From positions 1-9,159 of the forward strand of contig USII01000031.1 in NCBI GenBank assembly GCA_900554725.1: a stretch of DNA of 9,159 bases. The letters are read 5' to 3'. The notes beneath the pieces were generated by a model. The model was not told where the DNA came from and searched no databases. It worked only from the letters and a program-made list of their open reading frames with translations. The position numbers and the translations under genes were made by a program. The stretch is from an uncultured Eubacteriales bacterium. GTDB taxonomy: Bacteria; Bacillota; Clostridia; Christensenellales; Christensenellaceae. This document shows positions 1 through 7,404 of the stretch, one piece after another; position 1 is the stretch's first letter, and each line of letters starts with the position of its first letter.

Positions 1-567
1 AAACCACACCGTCACCCCGCAGATTGCCGCTGCGGCAAAAAAGAAACCGGCTTCTGTCCCCACGACGGGATCTGCAAAGACAAACGCCACCAGCGGGATG
101 ACTGCCAGCTTTAAGATAGGATACACGGAGATAATCCCCGCTTCCAGCGAAAAGGCCTGCATCCCGTTAAAGACGCCTAAACCGGCAAAATAGATCCCTG
201 TAAAGGGAATGATAAACGCCGCATACCGAATATAGCCCGCAAGGCTCTCATCCCCAAGCAGGGAGGCGATGGCCGGTGCGCCAAAAAAGTTGATGCCAAA
301 CACCAGCGCCACCATCAGAAGCTGAAAGAATATCCCTTTTTTTACGACATCCCTTTTATCATATGCGCCGCCTGCCAGCGCTTTGGAGATGCTTTGGCGC
401 ACACCGTTATTTAGAAACAGATAATCGAAATCCAAAATGGTGATAATCGTGCCTACAACGCCGTATTCTGCCGGGGAAAGCGCTTTGCCCAAAAAAAAGT
501 GAATGGCATAGCTGCTCAGCAAAAACAGAATCTTTCCTATCGTATGCCACAAAACGCCTTTAAACAT
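1..567 (-). CDS. Wzx-like polysaccharide flippase, N-terminal part (cut by window edge)
   Basis: The reading frame runs from an ATG at 567-565 off the left edge, giving 189 N-terminal residues of a protein that in this family is usually 400-500 aa. It begins MFKGVLWHTIGKILFLLSSY and continues with LSPAEYGVVGTIITILDFDY, a pattern typical of polysaccharide biosynthesis/MATE-Wzx flippases (PF01943-like), followed by several long hydrophobic stretches separated by short charged loops. Such integral membrane proteins move undecaprenyl-linked oligosaccharides across the cytoplasmic membrane. The start overlaps the stop of the pyruvyl transferase gene by 8 nt and has a GGAAGGGAG Shine-Dalgarno, so it is the next gene of the same operon and probably translationally coupled. 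It could instead export teichoic acid-type or other lipid-linked glycans; the substrate cannot be read from the sequence. Confidence 0.85.
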   Translation of the reverse strand, partial: MFKGVLWHTIGKILFLLSSYAIHFFLGKALSPAEYGVVGTIITILDFDYLFLNNGVRQSISKALAGGAYDKRDVVKKGIFFQLLMVALVFGINFFGAPAIASLLGDESLAGYIRYAAFIIPFTGIYFAGLGVFNGMQAFSLEAGIISVYPILKLAVIPLVAFVFADPVVGTEAGFFFAAAAICGVTVWF

Positions 568-1717
568 GCAGCTCCCTTCCGAGGCAATCACCCACTGCGC
601 CAGCCAGCTGGCCGGCTGTCAGCGTGCTGTAATCCAGTATGTGGGCATATCCTGCCATTTTGGCAAATTCCTCTACTTTATGATCATAGGCCAGTACTAC
701 CGTAGGCACTGTGTCGTCAAAGCTCAAAATCAGCCCATGCAGGCGCGTCATCACAAGTGCGCTGCATCCGGCCAGCAGCGCTTGCGTCTCTGCCGGATGC
801 AGGTAGCGCTCCAGCAGGTGAGAGCTCCCGCCCTGCTTTGCTGCCGCTGCCTGAATTTCTCTCAGGCACTGCAAATCGTCTTCCAGCCGCTTGCTTGGGT
901 GCATGCTGATGGGCAGAAGAATGATCTTCTTTTCCGGCATCTGCCGGCTCAGCGCCGCAATGACTGCCGCTATCGCTGCGCGCGCACCGGCATTGACTGC
1001 CTCATCCAGCACAAAGCGCGCATTAAAAACAATATATTCCTGCCCTTCCCGCACGCCCGCCTGCTCCAAAACCGGCTGGATATTTGCAGGCACTGCCGGC
1101 CGGTAGTTGAGGGCAGGGTCGTGGCAGAGAAAAATTTGCCGCCTGGGCGCAATCTCCCCGGCAATTTGATAGGAGACTGGATCTCGCACCGCGAGCAAAT
1201 CCACCCGCCCCAGTGTGCGCTTCATTAAAAAGCGCACCAGAGCATCCGGAATGGATGTCATCCCCACAACATAGAACACCACAGGCCTTTTGCGCAGCTT
1301 GGTAAACAGCGCCGTGAAAAACAGAAATTTTCCTTTGGGATCAAAAATCTTAAATACCTTAAGGCCGGAATAGGTGTTGATTTTATTGACAATCCCTCCG
1401 CCGCCGATGATCAGCGCATCGCAGGTGCGCAACAGCTTACGCGTCTTCTTATCTGTAAAATAGGCCGCCTCGATGCCATAAAGCTTCTGCACATTTTCCG
1501 GTCCGTGGCAAAGCGCCACAATATGCGCCCCAGGCACAATCTCCAACACCTTTTGGCGGATGGCCAACAGCAGCGCATCATCCCCCGTATTATTTTTTCC
1601 ATATCCACCCTGAATGAGAATGAGGGGCTTCTGTTTGGGAATTCCCTTTAGAATTCTTTCCAGCTGCTCCTCAAATGGGCCAATGGGGTATTTTTCTCGC
1701 AAATTCTGCCTGTTCAT
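560..1717 (-). CDS. Polysaccharide pyruvyl transferase family protein (CsaB-like)
   Basis: This 385-aa cytoplasmic protein matches the polysaccharide pyruvyl transferase family (PF04230). Members use phosphoenolpyruvate to place a pyruvyl ketal on a sugar of a cell-surface polysaccharide, in S-layer organisms often on the wall polymer that anchors SLH proteins. Visible signatures are a glycine-rich segment GGYGKNNTGDDA (37-48), GGGG (105-108), AVRDPVS (176-182), the late TRLHGLIL (324-331) and DHKVEEF (345-351). The frame stays open upstream to 1867, but that extension lies inside the DUF362 gene. ATG at 1717-1715 is preferred: it has AAGGAA about 8 nt upstream and forms an ATGA overlap with the DUF362 stop codon. 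The flippase downstream overlaps by 8 nt. Related family members act as other sugar-modifying enzymes, so the exact acceptor is unknown. Confidence 0.9.
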   Translation of the reverse strand: MNRQNLREKYPIGPFEEQLERILKGIPKQKPLILIQGGYGKNNTGDDALLLAIRQKVLEIVPGAHIVALCHGPENVQKLYGIEAAYFTDKKTRKLLRTCDALIIGGGGIVNKINTYSGLKVFKIFDPKGKFLFFTALFTKLRKRPVVFYVVGMTSIPDALVRFLMKRTLGRVDLLAVRDPVSYQIAGEIAPRRQIFLCHDPALNYRPAVPANIQPVLEQAGVREGQEYIVFNARFVLDEAVNAGARAAIAAVIAALSRQMPEKKIILLPISMHPSKRLEDDLQCLREIQAAAAKQGGSSHLLERYLHPAETQALLAGCSALVMTRLHGLILSFDDTVPTVVLAYDHKVEEFAKMAGYAHILDYSTLTAGQLAGAVGDCLGRELHV

Positions 1718-2808
1718 TGATGCGTTCCTTTCAGCGCAATCGCGCCCTTCGGGCATGCATCCAGGCACCGCATGCACCGCACTTGCATGCACTTTTTCGC
1801 CTGAATCTTGCCATTTTTTATGGCTCCTACCGGGCAGGCCTTCTCGCAGAGCCCGCAGCGCGTGCACCTGGCCGCATCGATGGCCGGGCGAATTCCCAGA
1901 TAGTAATGCACATAGGGCAAAATAGATCTCCCGATAAGCTTGTGCATTGCCCGATCCACCTGGTAAACCATCTTGTACTTTTTATTCTGGCTTGCAAAAT
2001 GCGCTTCTCTTTGGGTTAAATCCGTATGGAGGGGCTTTACCTGGCTCAGATAGAGGATATCCGGCTTTTGGCCGCCGCAAAGTGCAATATGCCCAATCTG
2101 CTCGGGCTCTACGCCATAAATCCGGCAACATGCCAGGTCTGTCTGCAAGAGGTCATCTCCTGCAAGCAGAATCCCCTGATAGCTGGGCTTGGCATATACT
2201 GCATTCTGCTGGCACCACAATCCGTCCACCAGCGTAAAATCCACATGAACGATACGCAAAAGCTCGGCAATGCCCCTATCCAGATCCGTCGCATGGATTT
2301 TTCGCCGCGTATCCTTATGCAGCAAACCAAACAGATTTTTGATGCCGAAGGTAACTTTTGTCAGCGAATGGCCTTTTAAATGCGGCAAGTTGATGATGAC
2401 ATCCGCCTCCATTGCCATTTTGGGCAGAAGGTATTCCCGAACGCGGGGGTTTTCCGTGCGCACCGGAATAAACTCTTCCTCCTCGTAATTGAGAAAGGAA
2501 AGACCATATTTTTTGCAAAGCTCGTCTATACCGAGGATGCGGATTGTCGCATCCGTGGAAAATTCAAAACCGGAAGTTTCTGCCACGATCGGCTTCCCAC
2601 CCAAATCCAGAACCGTTTCTAAAATGCATTCCAAAATGGCTTTATTGGTTGTTGCCTTTTCAAAAGGCGCAACAAAATTGGGCTTGAGCAATACCCTGCT
2701 GCCCGGCCGCACAATGCCGGATAGCCCTGCAAACTGCCCAATGATATTCTGATAAGCCTGCTTTACTTCCTCTGCTCTTGGGATCTGCAGCGCAACGATT
2801 TTGCCCAT
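1714..2808 (-). CDS. DUF362 domain protein with C-terminal 2[4Fe-4S] ferredoxin domain
   Basis: A 364-aa protein with two parts. Residues about 1-300 resemble DUF362: LKPNFV (41-46), IINLPHLKGH (138-147) and the following FGIKNLFG (154-161) are typical. Residues about 310-357 form a ferredoxin domain with cysteines 315, 318, 321 and 325 (C-x2-C-x2-C-x3-CP), then 340, 345, 348 and 352 (C-x4-C-x2-C-x3-CP). No signal peptide or membrane segment is evident, so it is probably cytoplasmic. DUF362 has no settled biochemical function; an electron-transfer or metal-cluster role is inferred only from the clusters. The ATG at 2808 has an ideal AAGGAGG that overlaps the TAA stop of the epimerase gene 9 nt upstream, and its own TGA overlaps the pyruvyl transferase ATG. 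It is therefore an integral operon member, although most polysaccharide operons lack such a gene. Confidence 0.88.
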   Translation of the reverse strand: MGKIVALQIPRAEEVKQAYQNIIGQFAGLSGIVRPGSRVLLKPNFVAPFEKATTNKAILECILETVLDLGGKPIVAETSGFEFSTDATIRILGIDELCKKYGLSFLNYEEEEFIPVRTENPRVREYLLPKMAMEADVIINLPHLKGHSLTKVTFGIKNLFGLLHKDTRRKIHATDLDRGIAELLRIVHVDFTLVDGLWCQQNAVYAKPSYQGILLAGDDLLQTDLACCRIYGVEPEQIGHIALCGGQKPDILYLSQVKPLHTDLTQREAHFASQNKKYKMVYQVDRAMHKLIGRSILPYVHYYLGIRPAIDAARCTRCGLCEKACPVGAIKNGKIQAKKCMQVRCMRCLDACPKGAIALKGTHQ

Positions 2809-2817
2809 TGCCCCTCC

Positions 2818-3807
2818 TTATAGAAGCCCATGCTGCTTATAGTATGCCACCGTTTGCAGAATTCCTTCCCGAAACCCTACTTGCGGAGCATAGCCAAGCT
2901 CAGCTTTGGCTTTGGAAATATCAAATGTCCTATCTGTCACCGTAGATTTTATGTTCCGATAGGTTACCGGGGGGTCTTTACCCAAAACCCGACAGAGCAC
3001 CTCCAGACATTTTGCCCCGCAGAGCGCGGCCCAAACTGGAATATAAAGATACGGCGCCTTTTCCTGCAGCCCTTCCATAATATAGCTGCGCATCTCGTCC
3101 ATAGGGATAGAGGAAGAGGAGGCGAGCAGATATGTCTGCCCCGGCCTGCCTTGCTCCATAGCGGCCACAGCTCCCCGGGCGATATCCTGCACATGCACCA
3201 GCGGCGTGAGGTTTTTCCCTCTTCCCACTTTTGGGAAAATCCCCTTTTTCATCAGCCGGCAAAATTTGTGGAATTCCCCCTGGCCCCCCGGGCCATAAAC
3301 CATGCAGGGCCGCACTACCACAGAGGGAAACGAGAACTTCTCAAATGCTTCCCGCATGACGCATTCACTTCTATATTTGCTTTTCTGGTAGGGCGTCAGC
3401 GGATTTGGCTTGGAATTTTCATCCAAAACAGGAAGGCCAATGGGACCCATTGCGGCTGTGCTGGAAAACTGAACAAATTTCTTCAGTTGCCCGCTTTGCC
3501 TGAATTCCTCTATCAGGTTGCGCGTTCCCTCTTCATTGATAGAAACAAACTGCTGATAGGCCGCCTCCGAGACTGCGGAAACATGCCCCATGGCCGCAAG
3601 GTGCACCACATAATCCATGCCCTCATTCAGGCCCTTTAGCGTATCTTTTTTTGTAATATCCCCAAAGACAAACTGAATGCCCTTAGGCATATCCTTTAAG
3701 TTCGTCTGCTCCCGCACCAGGCAGGTAACATCATACCCTTTCTCCAGCAGCTCCCGCACGACATATCGCCCAATAAAGCCGGCACCGCCCGTTACGAAAA
3801 CGCGCAT
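2818..3807 (-). CDS. NAD-dependent sugar epimerase/dehydratase (extended SDR)
   Basis: A 329-aa extended short-chain dehydrogenase/reductase. The N-terminal Rossmann motif is TGGAGFIG (6-13, G7-x2-G10-x2-G13), followed by HLAA (69-72), FSST with S116 as the likely catalytic serine, the Y140-x3-K144 pair, and RPCMVYGPG (166-174), a hallmark of nucleotide-sugar epimerases and dehydratases. Likely activity is NAD(P)-dependent 4-epimerization or a related modification of a nucleotide sugar, supplying the neighbouring glycosyltransferases; substrate is not determinable. An in-frame TTG at 3822 would add five residues, but the GGGAGGAAG Shine-Dalgarno lies between it and the ATG at 3807, so the ATG is the real start. 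It overlaps the end of the GT4 gene by 16 nt, and its stop codon forms part of the ribosome binding site of the DUF362 gene. Related members reduce or dehydrate lipids or sterols, a less likely alternative here. Confidence 0.88.
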   Translation of the reverse strand: MRVFVTGGAGFIGRYVVRELLEKGYDVTCLVREQTNLKDMPKGIQFVFGDITKKDTLKGLNEGMDYVVHLAAMGHVSAVSEAAYQQFVSINEEGTRNLIEEFRQSGQLKKFVQFSSTAAMGPIGLPVLDENSKPNPLTPYQKSKYRSECVMREAFEKFSFPSVVVRPCMVYGPGGQGEFHKFCRLMKKGIFPKVGRGKNLTPLVHVQDIARGAVAAMEQGRPGQTYLLASSSSIPMDEMRSYIMEGLQEKAPYLYIPVWAALCGAKCLEVLCRVLGKDPPVTYRNIKSTVTDRTFDISKAKAELGYAPQVGFREGILQTVAYYKQHGLL

Positions 3808-4946
3808 GTATCTTCCTCCCAAAGTTTTTCAATCGCCTCTCTCATCCGATCCCAGCTATAGCGGTCCGCCTCTTTTCGGATATTTTCCGCAAATTCCTGC
3901 GCGCGGTTCTCCAAAAAGAAACGGCTGACTGCCTCTGCCAGCTGTTCAGGCTGGAAGGGAGGAACCAGAAAGCCTGTGCGGCCATCCAAAACGACATCCG
4001 CCAAGCCGCCCACCTGAGTCGCCACAACTGGGCGCTCAAATCCATATGCAATCTGCACAATTCCGCTTTGTGTGGCGGATTCATACGGCAGAACCACCAG
4101 ATCGCTGGCCGCAAAATACTGCTCCACTTCCCGATCTGGAATATATCCATCATAAATTGAGATGGCCTTCCCAACCCGTTCCTTCTCTATCATATCCAGA
4201 TACTGCTGCTTATTGCCCGCAAAATCGCCCACAACCAGAAGCCGGGCGCGGGGCAGTTTTTTCCTTATCCCGGGCAATGCCGCAATGAGGTGCTTCAGCC
4301 CCTTATACCCGCGCACAAAGCCGAAAAACAGCAATACCTGCTCATCCTGCGCAAGGCCCAGCATCTGCCGCGCCTTCTCGCGTGAAAGCCCCTGAAATAA
4401 AAATGCATCATAGGTCGGGTGCACTGCCACCAAACACTTTGCATCCTGGCGGATCGTGCGCAAATCCTCGGCGTCCTTTTTGGAATGTGTGATAAAATAA
4501 TCCCCATGCCGCAAGGCGCTGCGACAAAGCTGCCTGTCCAGCAAAAACCGCTCATGCGGAAAAACATTGTGGCAAAGAAAGAGGATTTTTATGCCCCCAA
4601 GCTTCTTTGCAAGGCTTCGGTAGCAGGGCGCAAAATAGGGATGCCACCACTGAAAAATTACCAGGTCCGGCTCGAATTTTTTCACCTCTTTGGCTGTTTT
4701 TCTCCAGCTTCGCGGATTGGCTGTGTTCAGCCAGAACTTTGTATCGGGAACCTGGAAAGAATCGTTCTTATAATCGCGCTGCTCTCTGCGGAACAAGATC
4801 TTTGGATATTGCATGGAATAGGAGACCATCAGCACTTCATAGCGTTCCCGCAGATTTTTACAAAGCAACCCCGTATAGTGTGAAATTCCGCCTTTATAAG
4901 GATATACCGGCCCTATTACCACTAAGCGTTCCAACTTTTTTCTCAC
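3792..4946 (-). CDS. GT4-family glycosyltransferase (GT-B fold)
   Basis: A 384-aa cytoplasmic, membrane-peripheral type glycosyltransferase. The N-terminal Rossmann-like half contains PYKGGISHYT (16-25) and CHNVFPHE (125-132). The C-terminal donor-binding half has LLFFGFVRGYKGL (205-217), LLVVGDF (236-242) and the segment LPYESATQSGIVQIAYGF (286-303), followed by PVVATQVGGL (306-315), as in glycosyl transferases group 1 (PF00534). In the E-x7-E region only E289 is obvious; the downstream acid is replaced, as in many ATQSG-type members. The start is a GTG at 4946-4944 that forms a GTGA overlap with the stop of the GT2 gene, with AAGGAAAGGG about 7-10 nt upstream. It probably adds a sugar to a lipid-linked glycan; donor and linkage are unknown. 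Confidence 0.9.
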   Translation of the reverse strand: MRKKLERLVVIGPVYPYKGGISHYTGLLCKNLRERYEVLMVSYSMQYPKILFRREQRDYKNDSFQVPDTKFWLNTANPRSWRKTAKEVKKFEPDLVIFQWWHPYFAPCYRSLAKKLGGIKILFLCHNVFPHERFLLDRQLCRSALRHGDYFITHSKKDAEDLRTIRQDAKCLVAVHPTYDAFLFQGLSREKARQMLGLAQDEQVLLFFGFVRGYKGLKHLIAALPGIRKKLPRARLLVVGDFAGNKQQYLDMIEKERVGKAISIYDGYIPDREVEQYFAASDLVVLPYESATQSGIVQIAYGFERPVVATQVGGLADVVLDGRTGFLVPPFQPEQLAEAVSRFFLENRAQEFAENIRKEADRYSWDRMREAIEKLWEEDTCAFS

Positions 4947-5920
4947 TTTTTGGCCCTTTCCTTATCCTGGACGCAAGCCTCGCGCTCGTATTCCAACTTT
5001 TTCACCCGATACAGCACTTCATCCACCACCTTGCGGTTTGTGGAGATCATATCTGCCAACAGCCCAAATACTGCCAGCATCACGGAAATCATGATAAAAA
5101 TCGACGCGAAAATCAAAGACTGAATATGCCCGTCTCGATCGCCCCGGAAGAAAAAGAACAGATAGCGGATTGCAGGGAACAGCCCAACCAGCAAAAACAG
5201 CAGCGCCATGCTCAGAAAAATCTTAATGGGTTTTCTTTGAGTGTAGACTCGGATGATGGTTCCCGCAGAGCGCTTGATATAGCTCCACATGCTCTTAAAC
5301 AGACGGGATTCGCGCAGCTTCTCGTTGGTATGAATTTTGACATTTGCAAGCCCCATCTTCTTATTCCCTGCATCGATGATCGTCTCAAGGGTATAAGTGT
5401 ATTCGCTTGTAACATTTACCCGCATCGCCGCATCCCGGCTATATGCCCGAAAGCCGCTTGTAGTATCCGTCACATTGCTGCCCGAGGCCTTGCGCACTAC
5501 ACCGCTGCCCGTCTTCTGCAGCCGCTTCTTCAGTTTTGAAAAATGGGGGATGCTATCCGTATCCCGATCCCCAATGACCATTTCCGCTTTTCCCTCTAAA
5601 ATAGGCCGCACAAGCGCTGGAATATCCCCGCCGTAATACTGATTATCCCCATCTGTATTGACGATAATATCCGCGCCCAGCCTTAGGCAGGCATCCAGCC
5701 CCGCCATAAACCCTTTGGCAAGCCCACGGTTATTTGGAAAACGGACAATATGATCGGCTCCAAGCTCCCGCGCAACCCGGACAGTATCATCCGTGCTGCC
5801 ATCATCGATGATAAGCGTCTCTATCTCATCGATTCCTTCCACGCTTCGGGGCAGATCCCGAAACACCATGGGCAGGGTCTGTTCTTCATTATAGCAGGGG
5901 ATCTGGATGATTAATTTCAT
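4943..5920 (-). CDS. Membrane-anchored GT2 glycosyltransferase (polyprenyl-phosphate type)
   Basis: A 325-aa protein, first gene of the left operon. The GT-A domain starts MKLIIQIPCYNEEQTLP, with IIDDGSTDDT (37-46), the metal-binding NTDGDNQY (88-95, D90-x-D92), GDRDTD (117-122) and TSGFRAYSR (154-162). Two hydrophobic segments follow, about 233-257 and 267-292, then a charged cytoplasmic tail. This architecture is typical of dolichol/undecaprenyl-phosphate glycosyltransferases (DPM1, GtrB and ArnC-like), which load a sugar onto a polyprenyl phosphate at the inner membrane face. The ATG at 5920 follows AGAAAGG, and a promoter lies about 45-75 nt upstream. The gene overlaps GT4 by 4 nt (GTGA). 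Whether it makes a monosaccharide donor or adds to a growing chain cannot be decided. Confidence 0.9.
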   Translation of the reverse strand: MKLIIQIPCYNEEQTLPMVFRDLPRSVEGIDEIETLIIDDGSTDDTVRVARELGADHIVRFPNNRGLAKGFMAGLDACLRLGADIIVNTDGDNQYYGGDIPALVRPILEGKAEMVIGDRDTDSIPHFSKLKKRLQKTGSGVVRKASGSNVTDTTSGFRAYSRDAAMRVNVTSEYTYTLETIIDAGNKKMGLANVKIHTNEKLRESRLFKSMWSYIKRSAGTIIRVYTQRKPIKIFLSMALLFLLVGLFPAIRYLFFFFRGDRDGHIQSLIFASIFIMISVMLAVFGLLADMISTNRKVVDEVLYRVKKLEYEREACVQDKERAKK

Positions 5921-5933
5921 AAAGGCGACCTTT
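5921..5933 (-). promoter_or_regulatory. Short inverted repeat covering the GT2 ribosome binding site
   Basis: On the minus strand the leader reads AAAGG-TCG-CCTTT and is followed directly by the ATG. The 5-bp perfect stem with a 3-nt loop would pair the Shine-Dalgarno core. It is short, so any effect on translation is speculative. Confidence 0.3.
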
Positions 5934-5966
5934 CTAAAAGCTCATAATTGCATTTTCACAAGCCTA

Positions 5967-5995
5967 ATTATAGTACATACCTTCAATTTTCGCAA
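5967..5995 (-). promoter_or_regulatory. SigA-type promoter of the polysaccharide operon
   Basis: Reading leftward, a perfect -10 TATAAT (5972-5967) is preceded at exactly 17 nt by TTGCGA (5995-5990), which matches the -35 consensus at four of six positions. Transcription should begin near 5960, giving a leader of about 40 nt before the GT2 start codon. It lies between the terminator of the SIS array and the first polysaccharide gene, where an operon promoter is expected. No extended -10 TG is present. The remaining roughly 150 nt between 5996 and 6145 hold no gene, repeat or operator that I can support. Confidence 0.75.
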
Positions 5996-6145
5996 CAAAC
6001 ATATCTTTTTCGCATCTCTGCTTTCCGTTCCTCGCAAAAAACGCCTGAGGGCAAGGTGGAAAAAGAGAGGAAAATGCAAAACCGTGCGTCCATTTTGCGC
6101 AGATGCGGGTAGGCTGCGGGTTTTATGCTCAGAGCCAGCCGGAAT

Positions 6146-6176
6146 AAAAAAACCCTTGATTTTCAAGGGTTTTTTT
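6146..6176 (-). terminator. Rho-independent terminator of the SIS array
   Basis: A perfect hairpin: CCCTTGA and TCAAGGG (6153-6159 and 6163-6169) around a TTT loop, flanked by seven A and seven T, so the stem can extend to 14 bp and a U tract follows on either strand. It begins 13 nt past the stop of the last SIS gene. By symmetry it could also stop rightward transcription, although no plus-strand gene precedes it here. It separates the SIS array from the polysaccharide operon. Confidence 0.92.
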
Positions 6177-6189
6177 CTGGTCTTTTGCT

Positions 6190-6801
6190 CTAGAACAAAT
6201 TTGGCTTTTCTGCCTCTGCCTGCTCCCGGGTGATGCCGTTTTTCTGCATGAGATAGGTCAGCACCGTTTCCTGCGCGAGGTTTGTCGGATAATCGTAGTA
6301 CGCATAGATTTGCTGATAGATCTCGCGGTCCGCGCCCGAATCATCCTGGTAATTATAGTCTGAAACATAGAAGGTATCTGCCCCAAGCTTCGCCACTTCG
6401 GCGCCGCGCGATGCCGTAAACAGCACCACTTTTGCGCCCTCGGCCAGAGCCGTCTTGGCAAAATCCACCAGTGTGGGCGTGCTGCCCGACCCGGAGGATA
6501 GCACCAGCACATCCCCTTTCCCAATAGAAGGGGCCGTCGGCATGCCGACGACATAGACGCTCTTTCCAAACTGCGCCAGCCTTTGTCCGAAGTTCATCGC
6601 CGTCTGGCGGGATCTCCCCCTGCCGGCAACAAATACATTCTTCGCGCCATCGATAATATCCGCAATTCGCTGAAGATTTTCATAGTCAAAATGCTTCATG
6701 ACTTCCTTCAGAGCATCTGCGGCCAGATGGTACTTAAAATTTTCTTTTACGGTTACCTGATCCATTGTGGAATAGGGAACACCGTTGATCATCCTCTCCA
6801 T
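6190..6801 (-). CDS. SIS-domain protein 5 of array, divergent HxlB-like
   Basis: A 203-aa protein, the last and most divergent of the five SIS paralogs. After an N-terminal extension of about 17 residues, the SIS fold shows VFVAGRGRSRQTAMNFGQRL (57-76), VVGMPTAPSIGKGD (84-97) and the phosphosugar loop LSSGSGSTPT (101-110), in which the usual Glu of SGET is Ser. The region 145-171 carries eight tyrosines and replaces the QPIG segment of HxlB. At the position of the putative catalytic acid there is N174. It ends KPNLF rather than the HxNLE of HxlB. The fold implies binding of a phosphorylated sugar, but isomerase activity is doubtful; it could bind another ligand or be a partner subunit. The ATG at 6801 has AAGGAGAG upstream and lies 15 nt from the preceding gene. 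A terminator follows immediately. Confidence 0.85.
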   Translation of the reverse strand: MERMINGVPYSTMDQVTVKENFKYHLAADALKEVMKHFDYENLQRIADIIDGAKNVFVAGRGRSRQTAMNFGQRLAQFGKSVYVVGMPTAPSIGKGDVLVLSSGSGSTPTLVDFAKTALAEGAKVVLFTASRGAEVAKLGADTFYVSDYNYQDDSGADREIYQQIYAYYDYPTNLAQETVLTYLMQKNGITREQAEAEKPNLF

Positions 6802-6808
6802 ATGCTCT

Positions 6809-6828
6809 CTCCTTTTCTAATAGAGGTT
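6809..6828. repeat. Copy 1 of a duplicated gene-junction sequence
   Basis: These 20 bases cover the last codons and TAG stop of SIS gene 4 and the start of the next ribosome binding site. They match 7405-7424 at 19 of 20 positions, probably a remnant of tandem duplication. Confidence 0.7.
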
Positions 6829-7395
6829 TGCCAGCTCTTCCTGCATCTTTTCAGGCGTCAGCCCGCGCTTTTTCATCAGGTACATGACAATGCAGTTATA
6901 CGCCAAATCGATGGCATATTCCGCGTAAAGCCCTGTCGGTTTTTTCAGCCGGCTCTGATCGGCATCCATCCGGTAAACCGTGCTTGCGAGATCGCCAATA
7001 GTAGACTTTTCCGCCTCTGTAAACAGGGCAATCTCCACACCGTAAGAGGCTGCCTTTTTGGCAAAGGTGACAAGGGATGCCGTTTCCCCTGAAGAGGAGC
7101 CGATGATCAGGAGATCCCCCTTATGGATAGAGGGCGTGGAAATATCGCCCACCACATGCGCGCGAATGCGCATCTGGCGCAGGCGCATGGCAAAGGCCAT
7201 GATATTCATGCGGCTGCGGCCCAGCGCCACAACAAACACGCTGTTTGCCTTATCTATCTTATCTGCAATCTCCACAAGCTTCTCATCGTCCATATACTCG
7301 GCGACTATCTTCATCTCCTCCAGGCGTTCCTGGTGGAACTTCCTTCTTTCATGGTAAGTGAGGTGCGCGCTCTGCACCTTTTTTCCTTCGCTCAT
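6817..7395 (-). CDS. SIS-domain protein 4 of array, HxlB-like
   Basis: A 192-aa SIS protein with a charged N-terminal extension of about 14 residues. The core shows VFVVALGRSRMNIMAFAMRL (53-72), VVGDISTPSIHKGD (81-94), the canonical phosphosugar loop GSSSGET (99-105) and FTEAEKSTIGDLA (125-137). Its loop is the most orthodox in the array, so binding of a sugar phosphate is likely. The HxlB QPIG stretch reads PTGLYAEYAIDLA (153-165) with D163 where HxlB has Glu, and the tail is ELANLY, without the His. The frame stays open to 7497, but the extension overlaps SIS gene 3; ATG at 7395 is preferred because AAGGAGG precedes it. It is 17 nt from gene 3 and 15 nt from gene 5. An isomerase or ligand-binding role is possible; the substrate is unknown. 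Confidence 0.88.
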   Translation of the reverse strand: MSEGKKVQSAHLTYHERRKFHQERLEEMKIVAEYMDDEKLVEIADKIDKANSVFVVALGRSRMNIMAFAMRLRQMRIRAHVVGDISTPSIHKGDLLIIGSSSGETASLVTFAKKAASYGVEIALFTEAEKSTIGDLASTVYRMDADQSRLKKPTGLYAEYAIDLAYNCIVMYLMKKRGLTPEKMQEELANLY

Positions 7396-7404
7396 CGTTT
7401 TTTC

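Noticed and set aside
566..1228. Plus-strand 220-codon open frame
   Set aside because: It is antisense to the pyruvyl transferase and has a biased Cys/His/Gln/Arg composition.
1718..1867. N-terminal extension of the pyruvyl transferase to 1867
   Set aside because: It overlaps the ferredoxin-coding end of the DUF362 gene by 150 nt; the ATG at 1717 has a ribosome binding site and an ATGA overlap.
2830..3639. Plus-strand 269-codon open frame
   Set aside because: It lies opposite the epimerase gene, has no family features, is rich in Cys, His, Arg and Pro as antisense frames are, and has no supporting ribosome binding site.
4607..5539. Plus-strand 310-codon open frame
   Set aside because: It is antisense to GT4 and GT2, both of which carry clear motifs; no recognisable domain is present in this frame.
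5942..6166. Small minus-strand open frame of 74 codons between the two operons
   Set aside because: It begins inside the terminator hairpin, runs through the promoter, lacks a ribosome binding site and has no recognisable features.
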